Positions 8,700 to 16,399 of a stretch of DNA of 64,000 nucleotides are shown here, piece after piece. A program made the translations under genes and the position numbers. The notes below the pieces were generated by a model. It did no database searches. It saw nothing but the letters and a program-made list of their open reading frames with translations, and was not told the origin of the DNA. Numbering within the stretch: the first letter of the stretch is position 1; each line of letters starts with the position of its first letter. This DNA comes from Spirosoma montaniterrae. Its GTDB lineage: Bacteria > Bacteroidota > Bacteroidia > Cytophagales > Spirosomataceae. Where the stretch lies: NCBI RefSeq assembly GCF_001988955.1, contig NZ_CP014263.1, positions 1,302,001 through 1,366,000 of the forward strand, read 5' to 3'.

Positions 8700-9734
8700 C
8701 ACCAGTGCTTTCTCCACGTTGGCTTTGCTGTTGTGGTAGGCGCTGGCTACGGTGTCAACTACCGAGTCGAGCGCATTTTGAGCTGACTTTTTGGTTCGAT
8801 ACGCTTTATAGCGATACCGGGCGCGGTCGTAAGGGCTGGCGTTACGGTATGTTGCGAGTACAATACCGGCAACGGCGAGGGCTGCTATACCAATGCCAAG
8901 TACCAGAGCCGATGAGCTTTTTTCCTGTTCGGCTTCAGCTTTTGTTTTCATCTGGGCACGGGCAGCGTTGCTCACCACCGAATCGGGCAACACGCGGAAA
9001 GCTGCGGCCTGAAGTTTGGTCTGGAAACCGGCAATGGCCTTGTCTTTGCCTTTCATCAGTGCGTCGTAGCCTTCTTTTGCTACGTCGGCGGGGTCCATCT
9101 GGCGGGCGGTTTCCTGCGCTACAGTGTTCATCGCTCCGGCTTTGTTGAAGAAATCTGTGTCGGTAGCAGGTGGCATCAACACCGTGATGTTCACGTCGGT
9201 GTCTTTCACCTCATTTCGCAGTGCTTCGGAAAACGAATAAATGAATGACTTGGTAGCCCCGTAAACGGCCATCATGGGGTTTGGCATAATCGATGCAATC
9301 GAACCGAGCATCAGAATTTTGCCCTCGTTGCGCGTCACCATGTCTTTCAGAAATAACTTGGTCAGATGTACCAGTGCAGTCAGGTTCACCTGAATCACGC
9401 TCAGTTCTTTCTGTAAATCGGTTTCAGTGGCAAACTTGCCGTATTCACCAAAACCGGCGTTGTTCACCAGCACATTGACCGTGATATTCTGACCCGTCAC
9501 CTCGTCGTATATTTCCTGCGGGGCCGATGGGTTGGCGAGGTCTTTTTCGATGACCGTTACCTGCGAGATACCGAACTGCTGTCTGTATTTATCGGCCAAT
9601 TGCTGAAGTTTGTCTTCGCTGCGGGCAACCAGCACAAGGTTATAGCCATCTTTGGCAAAAAGCGTAGCGAGTTCGCGGCCAATACCGCTCGACGCGCCTG
9701 TAATAAGCGCGGTTTTTCCTGCTTCCGTTGTCAT
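8697..9734 (-). CDS. Short-chain dehydrogenase/reductase, membrane-tailed paralog
   Basis: 345 residues from ATG 9734 (MTTEAGKTALITG). The core has TGASSGIG, NNAG, a serine in LGSIAS and YGATK with the catalytic Tyr and Lys. After residue 265 there is one hydrophobic helix (ALVLGIGIAALAVAGIVLA) and a basic C-terminal tail ending in KALV, as in the neighbour at 6882-7928. The pair must come from a duplication, now separated by a lipoprotein gene on the opposite strand. A TTG start at 9776 would place an operator-like palindrome inside the gene and is disfavoured. Substrate unknown. Confidence 0.85.
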   Translation of the reverse strand: MTTEAGKTALITGASSGIGRELATLFAKDGYNLVLVARSEDKLQQLADKYRQQFGISQVTVIEKDLANPSAPQEIYDEVTGQNITVNVLVNNAGFGEYGKFATETDLQKELSVIQVNLTALVHLTKLFLKDMVTRNEGKILMLGSIASIMPNPMMAVYGATKSFIYSFSEALRNEVKDTDVNITVLMPPATDTDFFNKAGAMNTVAQETARQMDPADVAKEGYDALMKGKDKAIAGFQTKLQAAAFRVLPDSVVSNAARAQMKTKAEAEQEKSSSALVLGIGIAALAVAGIVLATYRNASPYDRARYRYKAYRTKKSAQNALDSVVDTVASAYHNSKANVEKALV

Positions 9735-9742
9735 AACAGTTG

Positions 9743-9776
9743 AGTAAAGTAAACAAATTTGGTTTGCTTTACTCAA
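9743..9776. promoter_or_regulatory. Operator-like palindrome upstream of the SDR gene
   Basis: Two 14-bp arms, TGAGTAAAGTAAAC and GTTTGCTTTACTCA, pair with one mismatch around a 7-bp AT-rich spacer, 8 bp upstream of the ATG at 9734. The size and position suit a dimeric repressor site over the promoter or start of transcription. The binding protein is unknown and no regulator gene is adjacent. Confidence 0.5.
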
Positions 9777-9807
9777 CCAGACAAAAGGGAAGATGTTTGA
9801 AAAAGGA

Positions 9808-9871
9808 AGTAACGCGGCTGGAAAGCCGCAGGTGGATCTATCATTACCTGTAGCTTTCCAGCCGCGTTACT
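9808..9871. repeat. REP-like hairpin with GCGGCTGGAAAGC core
   Basis: Arms 9808-9833 and 9846-9871 (26 nt, two mismatches) form a stem ending just before the stop of the OmpA-type gene. Each arm begins AGTAACGCGGCTGGAAAGC. A close relative lies at 40279-40346, so this is a small dispersed palindromic repeat family. Confidence 0.75.
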
Positions 9872-9874
9872 GAT

Positions 9875-11215
9875 TTATTTGGCAACAACCTTCATATCGA
9901 TCTTACGCAGGGTTGGTTTGGCAACGCCCGACGTGTCTCTTTTGCTAACGCCGGAGCCGCGCCCGATGGCATCGATACGTACAAAATCAATGCCCGACGC
10001 CATCAGTTGCTGTTTTATTTGATTGACGCGTTTGAACGACAGGCTTTTGTTGGTTAGCGCACCCGACGCATCATTGGCATAGCCGATAAGCTGAATCTGC
10101 AAAGCTGGATTTGCTTTGAGCAAGGTTGCCAGTTCATTGATCGTTGCCTGCGAACCCGCCGTCAGGCTAAGCGAACCGGGCTGAAAGGCCACGCCCGTCA
10201 GCGGAAAAATGCGACCTTTAGGCAGTGCTGGATTGCTCACATAAGGCGTAAGTTGCTGCGTTAGACTGCCACCCGCCGAAGAAGCTGTAGCAGTTGGGGT
10301 AGCGGGCGTAACCACCGCCGAAGCCGATTTGGGAGCTGTGCGGGCCGCTGAGTCGGCTGGTACAGCCAATGACCGGGCCACCGTGTCGGACTGAACCGTA
10401 TTGCTCGTCACCGGCGAAACGTCGGTAGTAGGTTCGTTGTCGTTATTGTGCTTCTGCGTATTCTGATATACGTAGTAGCCGACTGCCATCAGCGCAACGA
10501 CCAGTAGACCGCCAATGCCCCATTTCGCCAGTGAACCCGCGTCGTTGTCAGAATCATCAGCCGATTCATAGCTAATGGGTTGCCGCACGGGTTCGCTATA
10601 CGACCGCGAACTGTTGGCAGCCGATTCCACCACCGACCGCCGGGCCGGGGCTGCTACGCCCGCCATTACCTGCTGAAGCCCCACCTTCTCAACCAACCGG
10701 GGCATAAACTCTTCGGGAACGGCGTTCACCAGCGCGTCGCGTTCGGCAAACAGCGACGATGCCAGCGTATCGGCGTCTAACTTCTGGTCTTTTACCCGCC
10801 GACCCAGCATATGCAATACAATGGTTGTGGTTAGCCCCAGCAGCGAAATGGCCGACGAATTGCGGATACCCGCATAGGTCGAAATCATGCTGCCGATGGA
10901 GCTTTTCATAGCGGGCAACAGGTGGCTGATTACGTCGTTGCCCTGCGTAATCAGCGTATTGGTCTGTGCCGGTTCGCGTAGAACCGTGGTCAGATTATCG
11001 AGTAGTGAGCCGTCGTAACGGCCTTTCTGAATATGATTAAAGAGTTGATTGACACCAATTTCGGTAGTGGTACGTTTCATCAGCCCACCCGTAATGGTGT
11101 AAACAAGGCCATTGACAGCTTTGCGTGTTTTATCAACCGGTTCATCGATGTAATCGGCAATGCGCGTTACAACGTCCGGGTTAAGTACATCAGTTAACGA
11201 GTCAAATAAAGTCAT
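9875..11215 (-). CDS. DUF937-OmpA fusion envelope protein
   Basis: 446 residues. The N-terminal 190 residues (YTITGGLMKRTTTEIG, LLPAMKSSIGSMIS, ISLLGLTTTIVLHMLG) match the helical DUF937 module. A single membrane helix (WGIGGLLVVALMAVGYYVY, near 230-250) is followed by a Ser/Thr/Ala-rich linker and a C-terminal OmpA-like domain (about 345-446) with LIGYANDASG and NKSLSFKRVNQIKQQL. OmpA domains bind peptidoglycan, so the topology implied is a cytoplasmic DUF937 region and a periplasmic peptidoglycan-binding end. The start ATG is at 11215. Function beyond envelope tethering is unknown. Confidence 0.8.
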   Translation of the reverse strand: MTLFDSLTDVLNPDVVTRIADYIDEPVDKTRKAVNGLVYTITGGLMKRTTTEIGVNQLFNHIQKGRYDGSLLDNLTTVLREPAQTNTLITQGNDVISHLLPAMKSSIGSMISTYAGIRNSSAISLLGLTTTIVLHMLGRRVKDQKLDADTLASSLFAERDALVNAVPEEFMPRLVEKVGLQQVMAGVAAPARRSVVESAANSSRSYSEPVRQPISYESADDSDNDAGSLAKWGIGGLLVVALMAVGYYVYQNTQKHNNDNEPTTDVSPVTSNTVQSDTVARSLAVPADSAARTAPKSASAVVTPATPTATASSAGGSLTQQLTPYVSNPALPKGRIFPLTGVAFQPGSLSLTAGSQATINELATLLKANPALQIQLIGYANDASGALTNKSLSFKRVNQIKQQLMASGIDFVRIDAIGRGSGVSKRDTSGVAKPTLRKIDMKVVAK

Positions 11216-11302
11216 AAATAGATAATCACAATCAGAGCAATTCCGATATAAAATTAGGCAACGATTAGCTACTGTGCATCGTGTTGTAGCTAAAATACAC
11301 GT

Positions 11303-11491
11303 TTATCGCTTGCCCATACGCTCAATAATCTGCTGATATTCTGTTTCAACCGCCCGTAACCGCGTTTGGCAGAATGTAATCAGTTCAGTAGCCCGGCGTA
11401 TTTTCTCAGGCAGTTCGTCGAGCGGCACCCGCTCGTTCTCAATGTCGTCAACAATCGTTGTCAATTGTTCGTAAGCATCCTGGTATGTCAT
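11303..11491 (-). CDS. xseB: Exodeoxyribonuclease VII small subunit
   Basis: 62 residues with the XseB pattern: an N-terminal YEQLTTIVDDIENERVPLDE followed by a helix (KIRRATELITFCQTRLRAVE). XseB is a short helical hairpin; several copies wrap the XseA tail in the cytoplasmic exonuclease VII, which degrades single-stranded DNA to oligonucleotides. The large-subunit gene lies 74 bp upstream on the same strand, separated by a hairpin of repeated words. Length is slightly short but within family range. Confidence 0.92.
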   Translation of the reverse strand: MTYQDAYEQLTTIVDDIENERVPLDELPEKIRRATELITFCQTRLRAVETEYQQIIERMGKR

Positions 11492-11504
11492 TTTTGAGTT
11501 GCAG

Positions 11505-11580
11505 GGTTGTATAGTTGTATAGTAATGTTGTGGAGAACGGCAGTCAACTTTATAACGCTATAACCCTACAACTCTATAAC
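11505..11580. repeat. Word-repeat inverted repeat between xseA and xseB
   Basis: Left words GGGTTGTATAGTTGTATAG (11508-11526 region) pair imperfectly with the right side ATAACCCTACAACTCTATAAC (about 11560-11580). The right side overlaps the last codons and TAG of xseA. It lies inside a co-directional pair, so if it is a partial terminator it would lower xseB relative to xseA. Confidence 0.55.
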
Positions 11581-12762
11581 TTTCGTAAAAATCGTTCCGT
11601 CGTGCATCTGCACCGTCAGCGTTTCGTTGGGCTGAATGTCAACGGCCTGCGTCAGAATTCGGCCATCGCGCAGCAGCAGGGCATAACCGCGCCGAAGTAC
11701 GTTGGCCGGATCGAGGTGTCGAATCGTAACGGTTTTTTCAGTTAAGTCGGTGTGGCGGTCGCGGAGGTAGTTCTGCGATACAAACCGGAGCCGCTCGGTT
11801 TCAATGTCAATCTGTTGCCGGGCTATTTGCAACGACTCGCGGGCCACCTCGGCCAGCCGGTCGCGCAGGTGCAGGCAGGCTTCTTCGAACTGACGGTTAT
11901 GATCGATCAGAAATGCAGCCGCTTTAGTGGGTGTTTTTACGCTTTCATGGCAGAGCAGGTCGGTAATACTGACATTCCGCTCGTGGCCGATGCCAGCCAG
12001 AATCGGCAGTGCAAATCCCGCCACGGCGTGGCCCAGCGCATACGTATCGAACGAGCCAAAATCTAATTGTGAGCCGCCCCCGCGCACCATCACCACGGCG
12101 TCGTAAGGGATTTCACTGACCCGAATGCGTTCTAACTGAGCACAGATCGCTCGCTCGGCCCCCTGACCCTGTACCTGCGTCAGGTATTCATCGACCAAGA
12201 AGTCATAACCAAAAGAATTCTGAGCCAGTTCGTGCCGGAAATCGCGCCAGCCATCGGAGTTTGGTGCTGTAATCAGCGCGATTCGTTGCATCACCGCCGG
12301 GCGTGGCAGCAATTGGTTGGCGGTGATATACTGCCCGGCTTCGAGCCACACCCGCTCCGGACAGTCGCGCAGGAGGGCATCGAGTACGGCCTGCCGTTCG
12401 CGCTCGAGGTTGCCGAGCGTGTAGGATGGATCGATGGTAAGAATCTCGACGCGCAGTCCATACACCGGATTGAAGCTGACCGCTACCTGCAACAGCAGCC
12501 GGATGTTCCGGGCAAAAGTTATCCCGGTAGCTGCTTCAAAATCGCGAATGGTGTGGTAGTTCCGACGCCAGATACAGGCTTCGAGTTTGGCGAGCGTATC
12601 GGTGCCTTCGCGCTCCACGAGCGTTAGAAAGCAGTAGTTCCGGTCGGGGTAATTCTTGATGTCGCTCGTTTCGGCAATCACCCAAAACGGTTTCTGCCCG
12701 AACGCATCATCAACAACGGCCTCAATCGTAAATGCAAGGTCAGAAAGGCGAATGGGAGTCAT
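11566..12762 (-). CDS. xseA: Exodeoxyribonuclease VII large subunit
   Basis: 398 residues from ATG 12762. It shows the N-terminal OB-fold (FWVIAETSDIKNYPDRNYCFLTL) and the catalytic-domain signature VVMVRGGGSQLDFGSFDTYALG followed by GIGHERNVSITDLLCHESVKTPTKAA, then a long charged helix that binds XseB. The enzyme processively degrades single-stranded DNA in both directions and is involved in repair. An upstream in-frame extension to 12996 would read through a hairpin and the end of pheS and is rejected. The final VIEL-stop is encoded in a hairpin arm. Confidence 0.94.
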   Translation of the reverse strand: MTPIRLSDLAFTIEAVVDDAFGQKPFWVIAETSDIKNYPDRNYCFLTLVEREGTDTLAKLEACIWRRNYHTIRDFEAATGITFARNIRLLLQVAVSFNPVYGLRVEILTIDPSYTLGNLERERQAVLDALLRDCPERVWLEAGQYITANQLLPRPAVMQRIALITAPNSDGWRDFRHELAQNSFGYDFLVDEYLTQVQGQGAERAICAQLERIRVSEIPYDAVVMVRGGGSQLDFGSFDTYALGHAVAGFALPILAGIGHERNVSITDLLCHESVKTPTKAAAFLIDHNRQFEEACLHLRDRLAEVARESLQIARQQIDIETERLRFVSQNYLRDRHTDLTEKTVTIRHLDPANVLRRGYALLLRDGRILTQAVDIQPNETLTVQMHDGTIFTKVIEL

Positions 12763-12763
12763 A

Positions 12764-12843
12764 GTAATTGAGTGATTGAATGATTGAGTAACTGAATGGA
12801 CCGGCTGACCACTCAACCATTCAATCACTCGATCATTCAACCG
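12764..12843. repeat. Word-repeat inverted repeat between pheS and xseA
   Basis: The left side (12766-12800) is composed of GAGTGATTGAATGATT words. The right side (12811-12843) carries the complementary CCATTCAATCACTCGATCATTCAA. Pairing is imperfect but extensive. The apex reads GGCTGACCAC at 12803-12812, similar to the apex of the hairpins at 4787 and 61532. Confidence 0.65.
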
Positions 12844-12844
12844 G

Positions 12845-13903
12845 TTAAAGTCCTTCAAACTGCCGCAGAAAGCGGACATCGTTTTCGGTGTACAGGCGCA
12901 GGTCGTTGACCACGTACTTAAGTTGCGTGATGCGTTCGATACCCATGCCAAAGGCAAAGCCGGTGTATTCTTCAGGGTCGATGCCGCAATTGGCAATCAC
13001 CTGCGGATCAACCATGCCCGAACCGGCAATCTCGACCCAGCCACTGTGTTTGCAGATAGTACAGCCCTTGCCGCCACAAATCTGACATGAGATGTCGATT
13101 TCTGCACTTGGCTCCGTAAACGGAAAATAGGAGGGTCGAAAACGTATACGGGTGCCCGGTTCAAACATCTCCTTGACGAAATGATACAGGGTGTCTTTCA
13201 GGTCTTTGAAGCCCACATTGCGGTCAATGTAAAGCCCTTCCACCTGATGAAACAGGCAGTGTGCCCGCGCCGAGATGGTTTCATTTCGGTACACGCGCCC
13301 CGGCATAATCGACCGAATTGGCTTGAACGCCGTACCCGGCTTTTGTCGCTCCATCAGCCGAATCTGGACATTGGACGTATGCGTCCGTAGCAGCATATCC
13401 TGCGCCGGATCGCCGTTGGGCGATTTGGCGACAAAGAACGTATCCTGCATGTCGCGGGCCGGGTGATTGTCGGGGAAGTTGAGGGCACCGAAATTATACC
13501 AGTCCGATTCTATTTCGGGGCCATCGGCGACGTTGAAGCCGATGCGTTCAAAAATCTGGATGATGCGTTGCCGAACCAGATTGAGCGGATGCCGGGTGCC
13601 CGTCAGATTAGGCAGCACGGGCAGCGTCAGATCGATGGGCGGAGCACTGTTGGCCGATGCATGCTGTTCGTCAATAAATTGACTGAACTGGTCAAAACGT
13701 TCCTGTGCGCGATTTTTCAGGCCATTGAGTTCTTGCCCCACGGCCCGGCGGTCTTCGGCAGGAACGCTCTTTAGCCCCTCAAATAATTCAGTGATTACGC
13801 CTTTTCGGCTGATAAAGCGCAGCCGAAACTGTTCTAACTGCTCTTTCGACCGAACGTCGTATTGATCGATTTCCAGATGTATGTCTCGTACTTTTTCCAG
13901 CAT
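12845..13903 (-). CDS. pheS: Phenylalanyl-tRNA synthetase alpha subunit
   Basis: 352 residues from ATG 13903 (MLEKVRDIHLEI). Present are the N-terminal coiled-coil region, class II motif 1 (LNLVRQRIIQIFERIGF), motif 2 (MPGRVYRNETISARAHCLFHQVEGLYID), FRPSYFPFTEPSAEIDI and motif 3 (GFAFGMGIERITQLKY). A CQICGGKGCTIC insert suggests a bound metal, as in some lineages. The enzyme charges tRNA-Phe in the cytoplasm as a heterotetramer with PheT, which is not in this window. The start further upstream at 13999 adds unconserved sequence and was rejected. Confidence 0.96.
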   Translation of the reverse strand: MLEKVRDIHLEIDQYDVRSKEQLEQFRLRFISRKGVITELFEGLKSVPAEDRRAVGQELNGLKNRAQERFDQFSQFIDEQHASANSAPPIDLTLPVLPNLTGTRHPLNLVRQRIIQIFERIGFNVADGPEIESDWYNFGALNFPDNHPARDMQDTFFVAKSPNGDPAQDMLLRTHTSNVQIRLMERQKPGTAFKPIRSIMPGRVYRNETISARAHCLFHQVEGLYIDRNVGFKDLKDTLYHFVKEMFEPGTRIRFRPSYFPFTEPSAEIDISCQICGGKGCTICKHSGWVEIAGSGMVDPQVIANCGIDPEEYTGFAFGMGIERITQLKYVVNDLRLYTENDVRFLRQFEGL

Positions 13904-14272
13904 TTGGCAACCAGGTTTTCGCCATTCGTAGGCACAAAGGTAGGCAAAAGCAACCAGCCAATTGAGCCTCACTTGCAACGGCATTCGGCGCGATTCCACA
14001 CATTGGCGGAGAAACTACCCAATGTGTAGAAACAGAACGACAGAAAAATAATTTCAAAAATGTTGAGTAAACGGTAAAATAGAATGAAATTTAGGCAGTT
14101 ATACGTAGTAGAGGAACTAAATGTATCTGAAAATATGAAGTAGGTCTGATTCTTGCGCAAAGAGTAGGTAGAGGCTGCATAGGAATTGGGAATTCTACAC
14201 AACGTTTTTGGAAAGTAAGTTTCTGAATGTCAACCTCAAACTTCCAACAATCAAATAACACTCAAGACAATT
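13904..14272. other. Non-coding gap between pheS and the first LytTR gene
   Basis: This 369-bp region holds no convincing gene. It is AT-rich near 14030-14160. An inverted repeat ACACATTGG-N12-CCAATGTGT lies at 13998-14027, about 95 bp upstream of pheS. It may be a regulatory site or weak terminator. The promoters of both divergent genes must lie here, but no clear -33/-7 pair was identified. Confidence 0.4.
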
Positions 14273-14704
14273 ATGAAAGCATTCGCGAACGACTCCCTCT
14301 TTGACTCGATGTCTATGCCATTCCACAAAAATGTGGAAAATATTGCCGATTCAACCTGTCTCCAAAAACTCCTCATCCCATTCTATGACCGCAAGCGTAC
14401 TGTTTCTGTCGACGAGATAGTTCGTCTGGAAGGCTCAGGTAACTACACCAACTTTTTCCTCAAAGACGGAACCAAGATGCTGGTTTCGCGTACTCTGAAA
14501 GAATACGAAACGTTGCTTGATGGGCAAGCCTTCGTTCGGGTTCACAAATCGTGCATTGTCAATCTGGGTTTCGTTCGCAAATTCTTTGTTAAGAAAGAAG
14601 GCGAGCTTGAACTGACCGATGGGCAGCAGGTGAAGATTTCAAGACGGCGTGCCCAGATGTTTATCGACCGCATCCGCGACTTTCGGCCAATTGCAGTAAG
14701 CTAA
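14273..14704 (+). CDS. Stand-alone LytTR DNA-binding protein
   Basis: 143 residues. Residues about 45-140 form a LytTR domain: VDEIVRLEGSGNYTNFFLKDG, MLVSRTLKEYETLL, FVRVHKSCIVNLGFVRKF and LELTDGQQVKISRRR. LytTR domains bind direct-repeat DNA and usually follow a receiver domain; here only a 44-residue unconserved N-terminus precedes it, so phosphorylation control is absent. A second LytTR protein follows 245 bp downstream. Target genes cannot be read from sequence alone. Confidence 0.88.
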   Translation: MKAFANDSLFDSMSMPFHKNVENIADSTCLQKLLIPFYDRKRTVSVDEIVRLEGSGNYTNFFLKDGTKMLVSRTLKEYETLLDGQAFVRVHKSCIVNLGFVRKFFVKKEGELELTDGQQVKISRRRAQMFIDRIRDFRPIAVS

Positions 14705-14752
14705 ACCGTAAGTTTACCCCGCCATCATACAACCGTATATACCCATCGTCTG

Positions 14753-14770
14753 TTACGTAGAAATACGTAA
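14753..14770. promoter_or_regulatory. Candidate operator between the two LytTR genes
   Basis: TTACGTA-GAAA-TACGTAA is an 18-bp palindrome with 7-bp arms. It can also be read as two TACGTA copies in direct orientation 10 bp apart, one helical turn, which suits a LytTR dimer. It lies upstream of a terminator and of the second LytTR gene. Binding is inference. Confidence 0.4.
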
Positions 14771-14817
14771 TAGCGGGGGTACATTCACTCAATTACTTAC
14801 ACTTGTATTTATATTAA

Positions 14818-14880
14818 CGGTTTGATTTTCAGCGGATTATCGTATAAATTGATACCGTATGATAATCAAACCGCTTTTTT
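14818..14880 (+). terminator. Terminator after the first LytTR gene
   Basis: The stem arms CGGTTTGATT (14818-14827) and AATCAAACCG (14864-14873) extend inward with mismatches and are followed by a CTTTTTTT run. It ends the first LytTR transcript just before the -7-like box TAGCTTTG at 14899-14906 of the second. Confidence 0.7.
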
Positions 14881-14949
14881 TGAGCCAACACTGTGAGGTA
14901 GCTTTGTCATATTAAAAACGGTCTAAGACCAACCTGACATAAACCTGAC

Positions 14950-15366
14950 ATGGAAGCTAACCTCTTCGCTACGCTGCAACCTCTTGCGACTCCTCAGTAT
15001 CCGGCAACCTACCAGCGTGGTACACAGCGCATCGCGTTGCCTTACCTTAATCGTACCATCTTCATCGCTGTAGATGACGTACTGTGCCTACAGGGAGAGG
15101 GAAATTATACGTTTCTCTACACCCGCGACCGTAAGCGGTATTTGGTGTCAAAAACGCTCAAAGAATTTGAGAAAACGCTCAGCGGAGACATGTTCCTGCG
15201 CATTCACAAGTCATACATCGTAAATCTGGCGTATGTGCAGCGCAGCGTTTTCAATAAGGAACGCACCGTTCGTCTGGCCGACGGTCGGGAAGTGGCGATC
15301 TCACGCCGACGGATGAAAGACATTTCGCAGCAGCTTGTGCAATACTGGCAGCGGCTGCTGAACTAA
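14950..15366 (+). CDS. Stand-alone LytTR DNA-binding protein, second copy
   Basis: 138 residues with the LytTR domain at about 35-135: VDDVLCLQGEGNYTFLYTRDRKRYLVSKTLKEFEKTL, FLRIHKSYIVNLAYV and ADGREVAISRRRM. It is clearly related to the protein at 14273-14704 and likewise lacks a receiver domain. It has its own -7-like box (TAGCTTTG, 14899-14906) and a strong terminator behind it. Tandem LytTR paralogs could regulate each other or a surface or exopolysaccharide programme, but nothing in the sequence shows which. Confidence 0.88.
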   Translation: MEANLFATLQPLATPQYPATYQRGTQRIALPYLNRTIFIAVDDVLCLQGEGNYTFLYTRDRKRYLVSKTLKEFEKTLSGDMFLRIHKSYIVNLAYVQRSVFNKERTVRLADGREVAISRRRMKDISQQLVQYWQRLLN

Positions 15367-15438
15367 ACAAAACAGCTAAACGGTCAGGCAATTTGGTTTG
15401 CCTCTCTCTACGCTATTTAGTGGGTTAATTAAGCGGAC

Positions 15439-15490
15439 AACCGTTGCTGCAAACTTCCTGCCCGGAAGCGGACAGCAACGGTTTGTTTTT
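15439..15490. terminator. Intrinsic terminator between LytTR and b-barrel genes
   Basis: AACCGTTGCTG (15439-15449) pairs with CAGCAACGGTT (15473-15483), followed by TGTTTTTA on the plus strand. It separates the convergent LytTR gene and b-barrel gene, the latter ending at 15489. Confidence 0.75.
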
Positions 15491-16166
15491 AAAAAATCTT
15501 GTAAGCCAGCGTTACCTGCCACGACTTCATGCGCTGGTTAAATTTGCCACTCGCGTCGTTGATCTGGGCAATGTCGGAAAGGTTGCCTTCATAGCGCACG
15601 TCGAGACCCAGCGAGCCAATATCCAGACCGCCCCCTACCTGGTAGCCGTAGTAGGCTTGCGACCAGGCGTCGTTCAGTGTGCCGTTGGTATACTGCCGAA
15701 TAGCTTCGCCCAACCGCTGATTATCGCCAACCCGAAATGATACAACCGGCCCGGCCATTACCCGAATTGGGCCACCTTTGATGCCAAGCAGCACCGGTAC
15801 GTCGAAACTCGTAGTTTTGACGGTCACGGTTTCGGTTTGACCATTTCGTACAATATCAAATGAACCGGCGCGGGTAGAATACAGCACTTCGGGTTGCAGA
15901 AACAGGTTTTTTCCGAACCGGGCGTAAATCCCGAACGAGGTGCCCATACGGCTGTCGTAACTATCGCTGATGCTGTTACGGAACGTTTGTCCGTCTACGT
16001 TTACATTGGGCGAACCGTTTGGATTAGTACTCGTGGAAACGAAGTTGCCGAACGAGAGTTTCGTGAGGTTGACGCCCCCTTTGACGCCCAACTGAAATCC
16101 GCCCTGCGCGAATGAAAGGCAAGGCAGGAGGGCAAGAGCCAGTACAAAAATTGATTTTTTACGCAT
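15489..16166 (-). CDS. Outer-membrane b-barrel protein (PorT-like)
   Basis: 225 residues from ATG 16166. A basic N-terminus and hydrophobic stretch end in LSFAQ, a signal peptidase I site. The mature chain (FQLGVKGGVNLTKLSFGNF, TSFGIYARFGKNLFLQPEVLYS, GIKGGPIRVMAGPVVSFRVG) is typical of the Bacteroidota outer-membrane b-barrel family and ends with an aromatic (LAYKIF). It is probably a small monomeric barrel. An upstream in-frame extension to 16238 is not conserved in character. No binding partner can be inferred. Confidence 0.82.
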   Translation of the reverse strand: MRKKSIFVLALALLPCLSFAQGGFQLGVKGGVNLTKLSFGNFVSTSTNPNGSPNVNVDGQTFRNSISDSYDSRMGTSFGIYARFGKNLFLQPEVLYSTRAGSFDIVRNGQTETVTVKTTSFDVPVLLGIKGGPIRVMAGPVVSFRVGDNQRLGEAIRQYTNGTLNDAWSQAYYGYQVGGGLDIGSLGLDVRYEGNLSDIAQINDASGKFNQRMKSWQVTLAYKIF

Positions 16167-16246
16167 AACTATCAGGTTGTTATTGGTTAAACGATTCGTC
16201 GGAAACGGCGGTATCCGAGGCCAACTAATTTCGAGCAAACGGCGTT

Positions 16247-16392
16247 GTTAACAGTGAGCAGTCACCAGTTATCAACCAACAGTTTTGACCATTTGGTGGG
16301 TTAGAGCATACATAGTAGGGAAGGGTTTAAGCGCACTACATCTTTTGTTGTTGGTATCTGCATTGTTGGCTGTTGGTTGCTCACTGTTTATT
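16247..16392. repeat. Interrupted inverted repeat upstream of radA
   Basis: AACAGTGAGCA and, after an insertion, CAACCAACAG on the left (16249-16282) pair with CTGTTGGTTGCTCACTGTT on the right (16370-16388). A loop of about 85 nt separates them. The words are the same AACAGT/CAACCAACAG type as the hairpin at 3163. It ends a few bases before the radA start at 16400. Confidence 0.55.
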
Positions 16393-16399
16393 GTAGAAG

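Noticed and set aside
12763..12996. N-terminal extension of XseA
   Set aside because: The extension reads through the word-repeat hairpin and the 3' end of pheS. The conserved OB-fold starts just after ATG 12762.
14273..15366. One broken LytTR regulator split in two
   Set aside because: Both frames have a complete LytTR domain, different N-termini, a terminator and a promoter between them, so they are separate genes.
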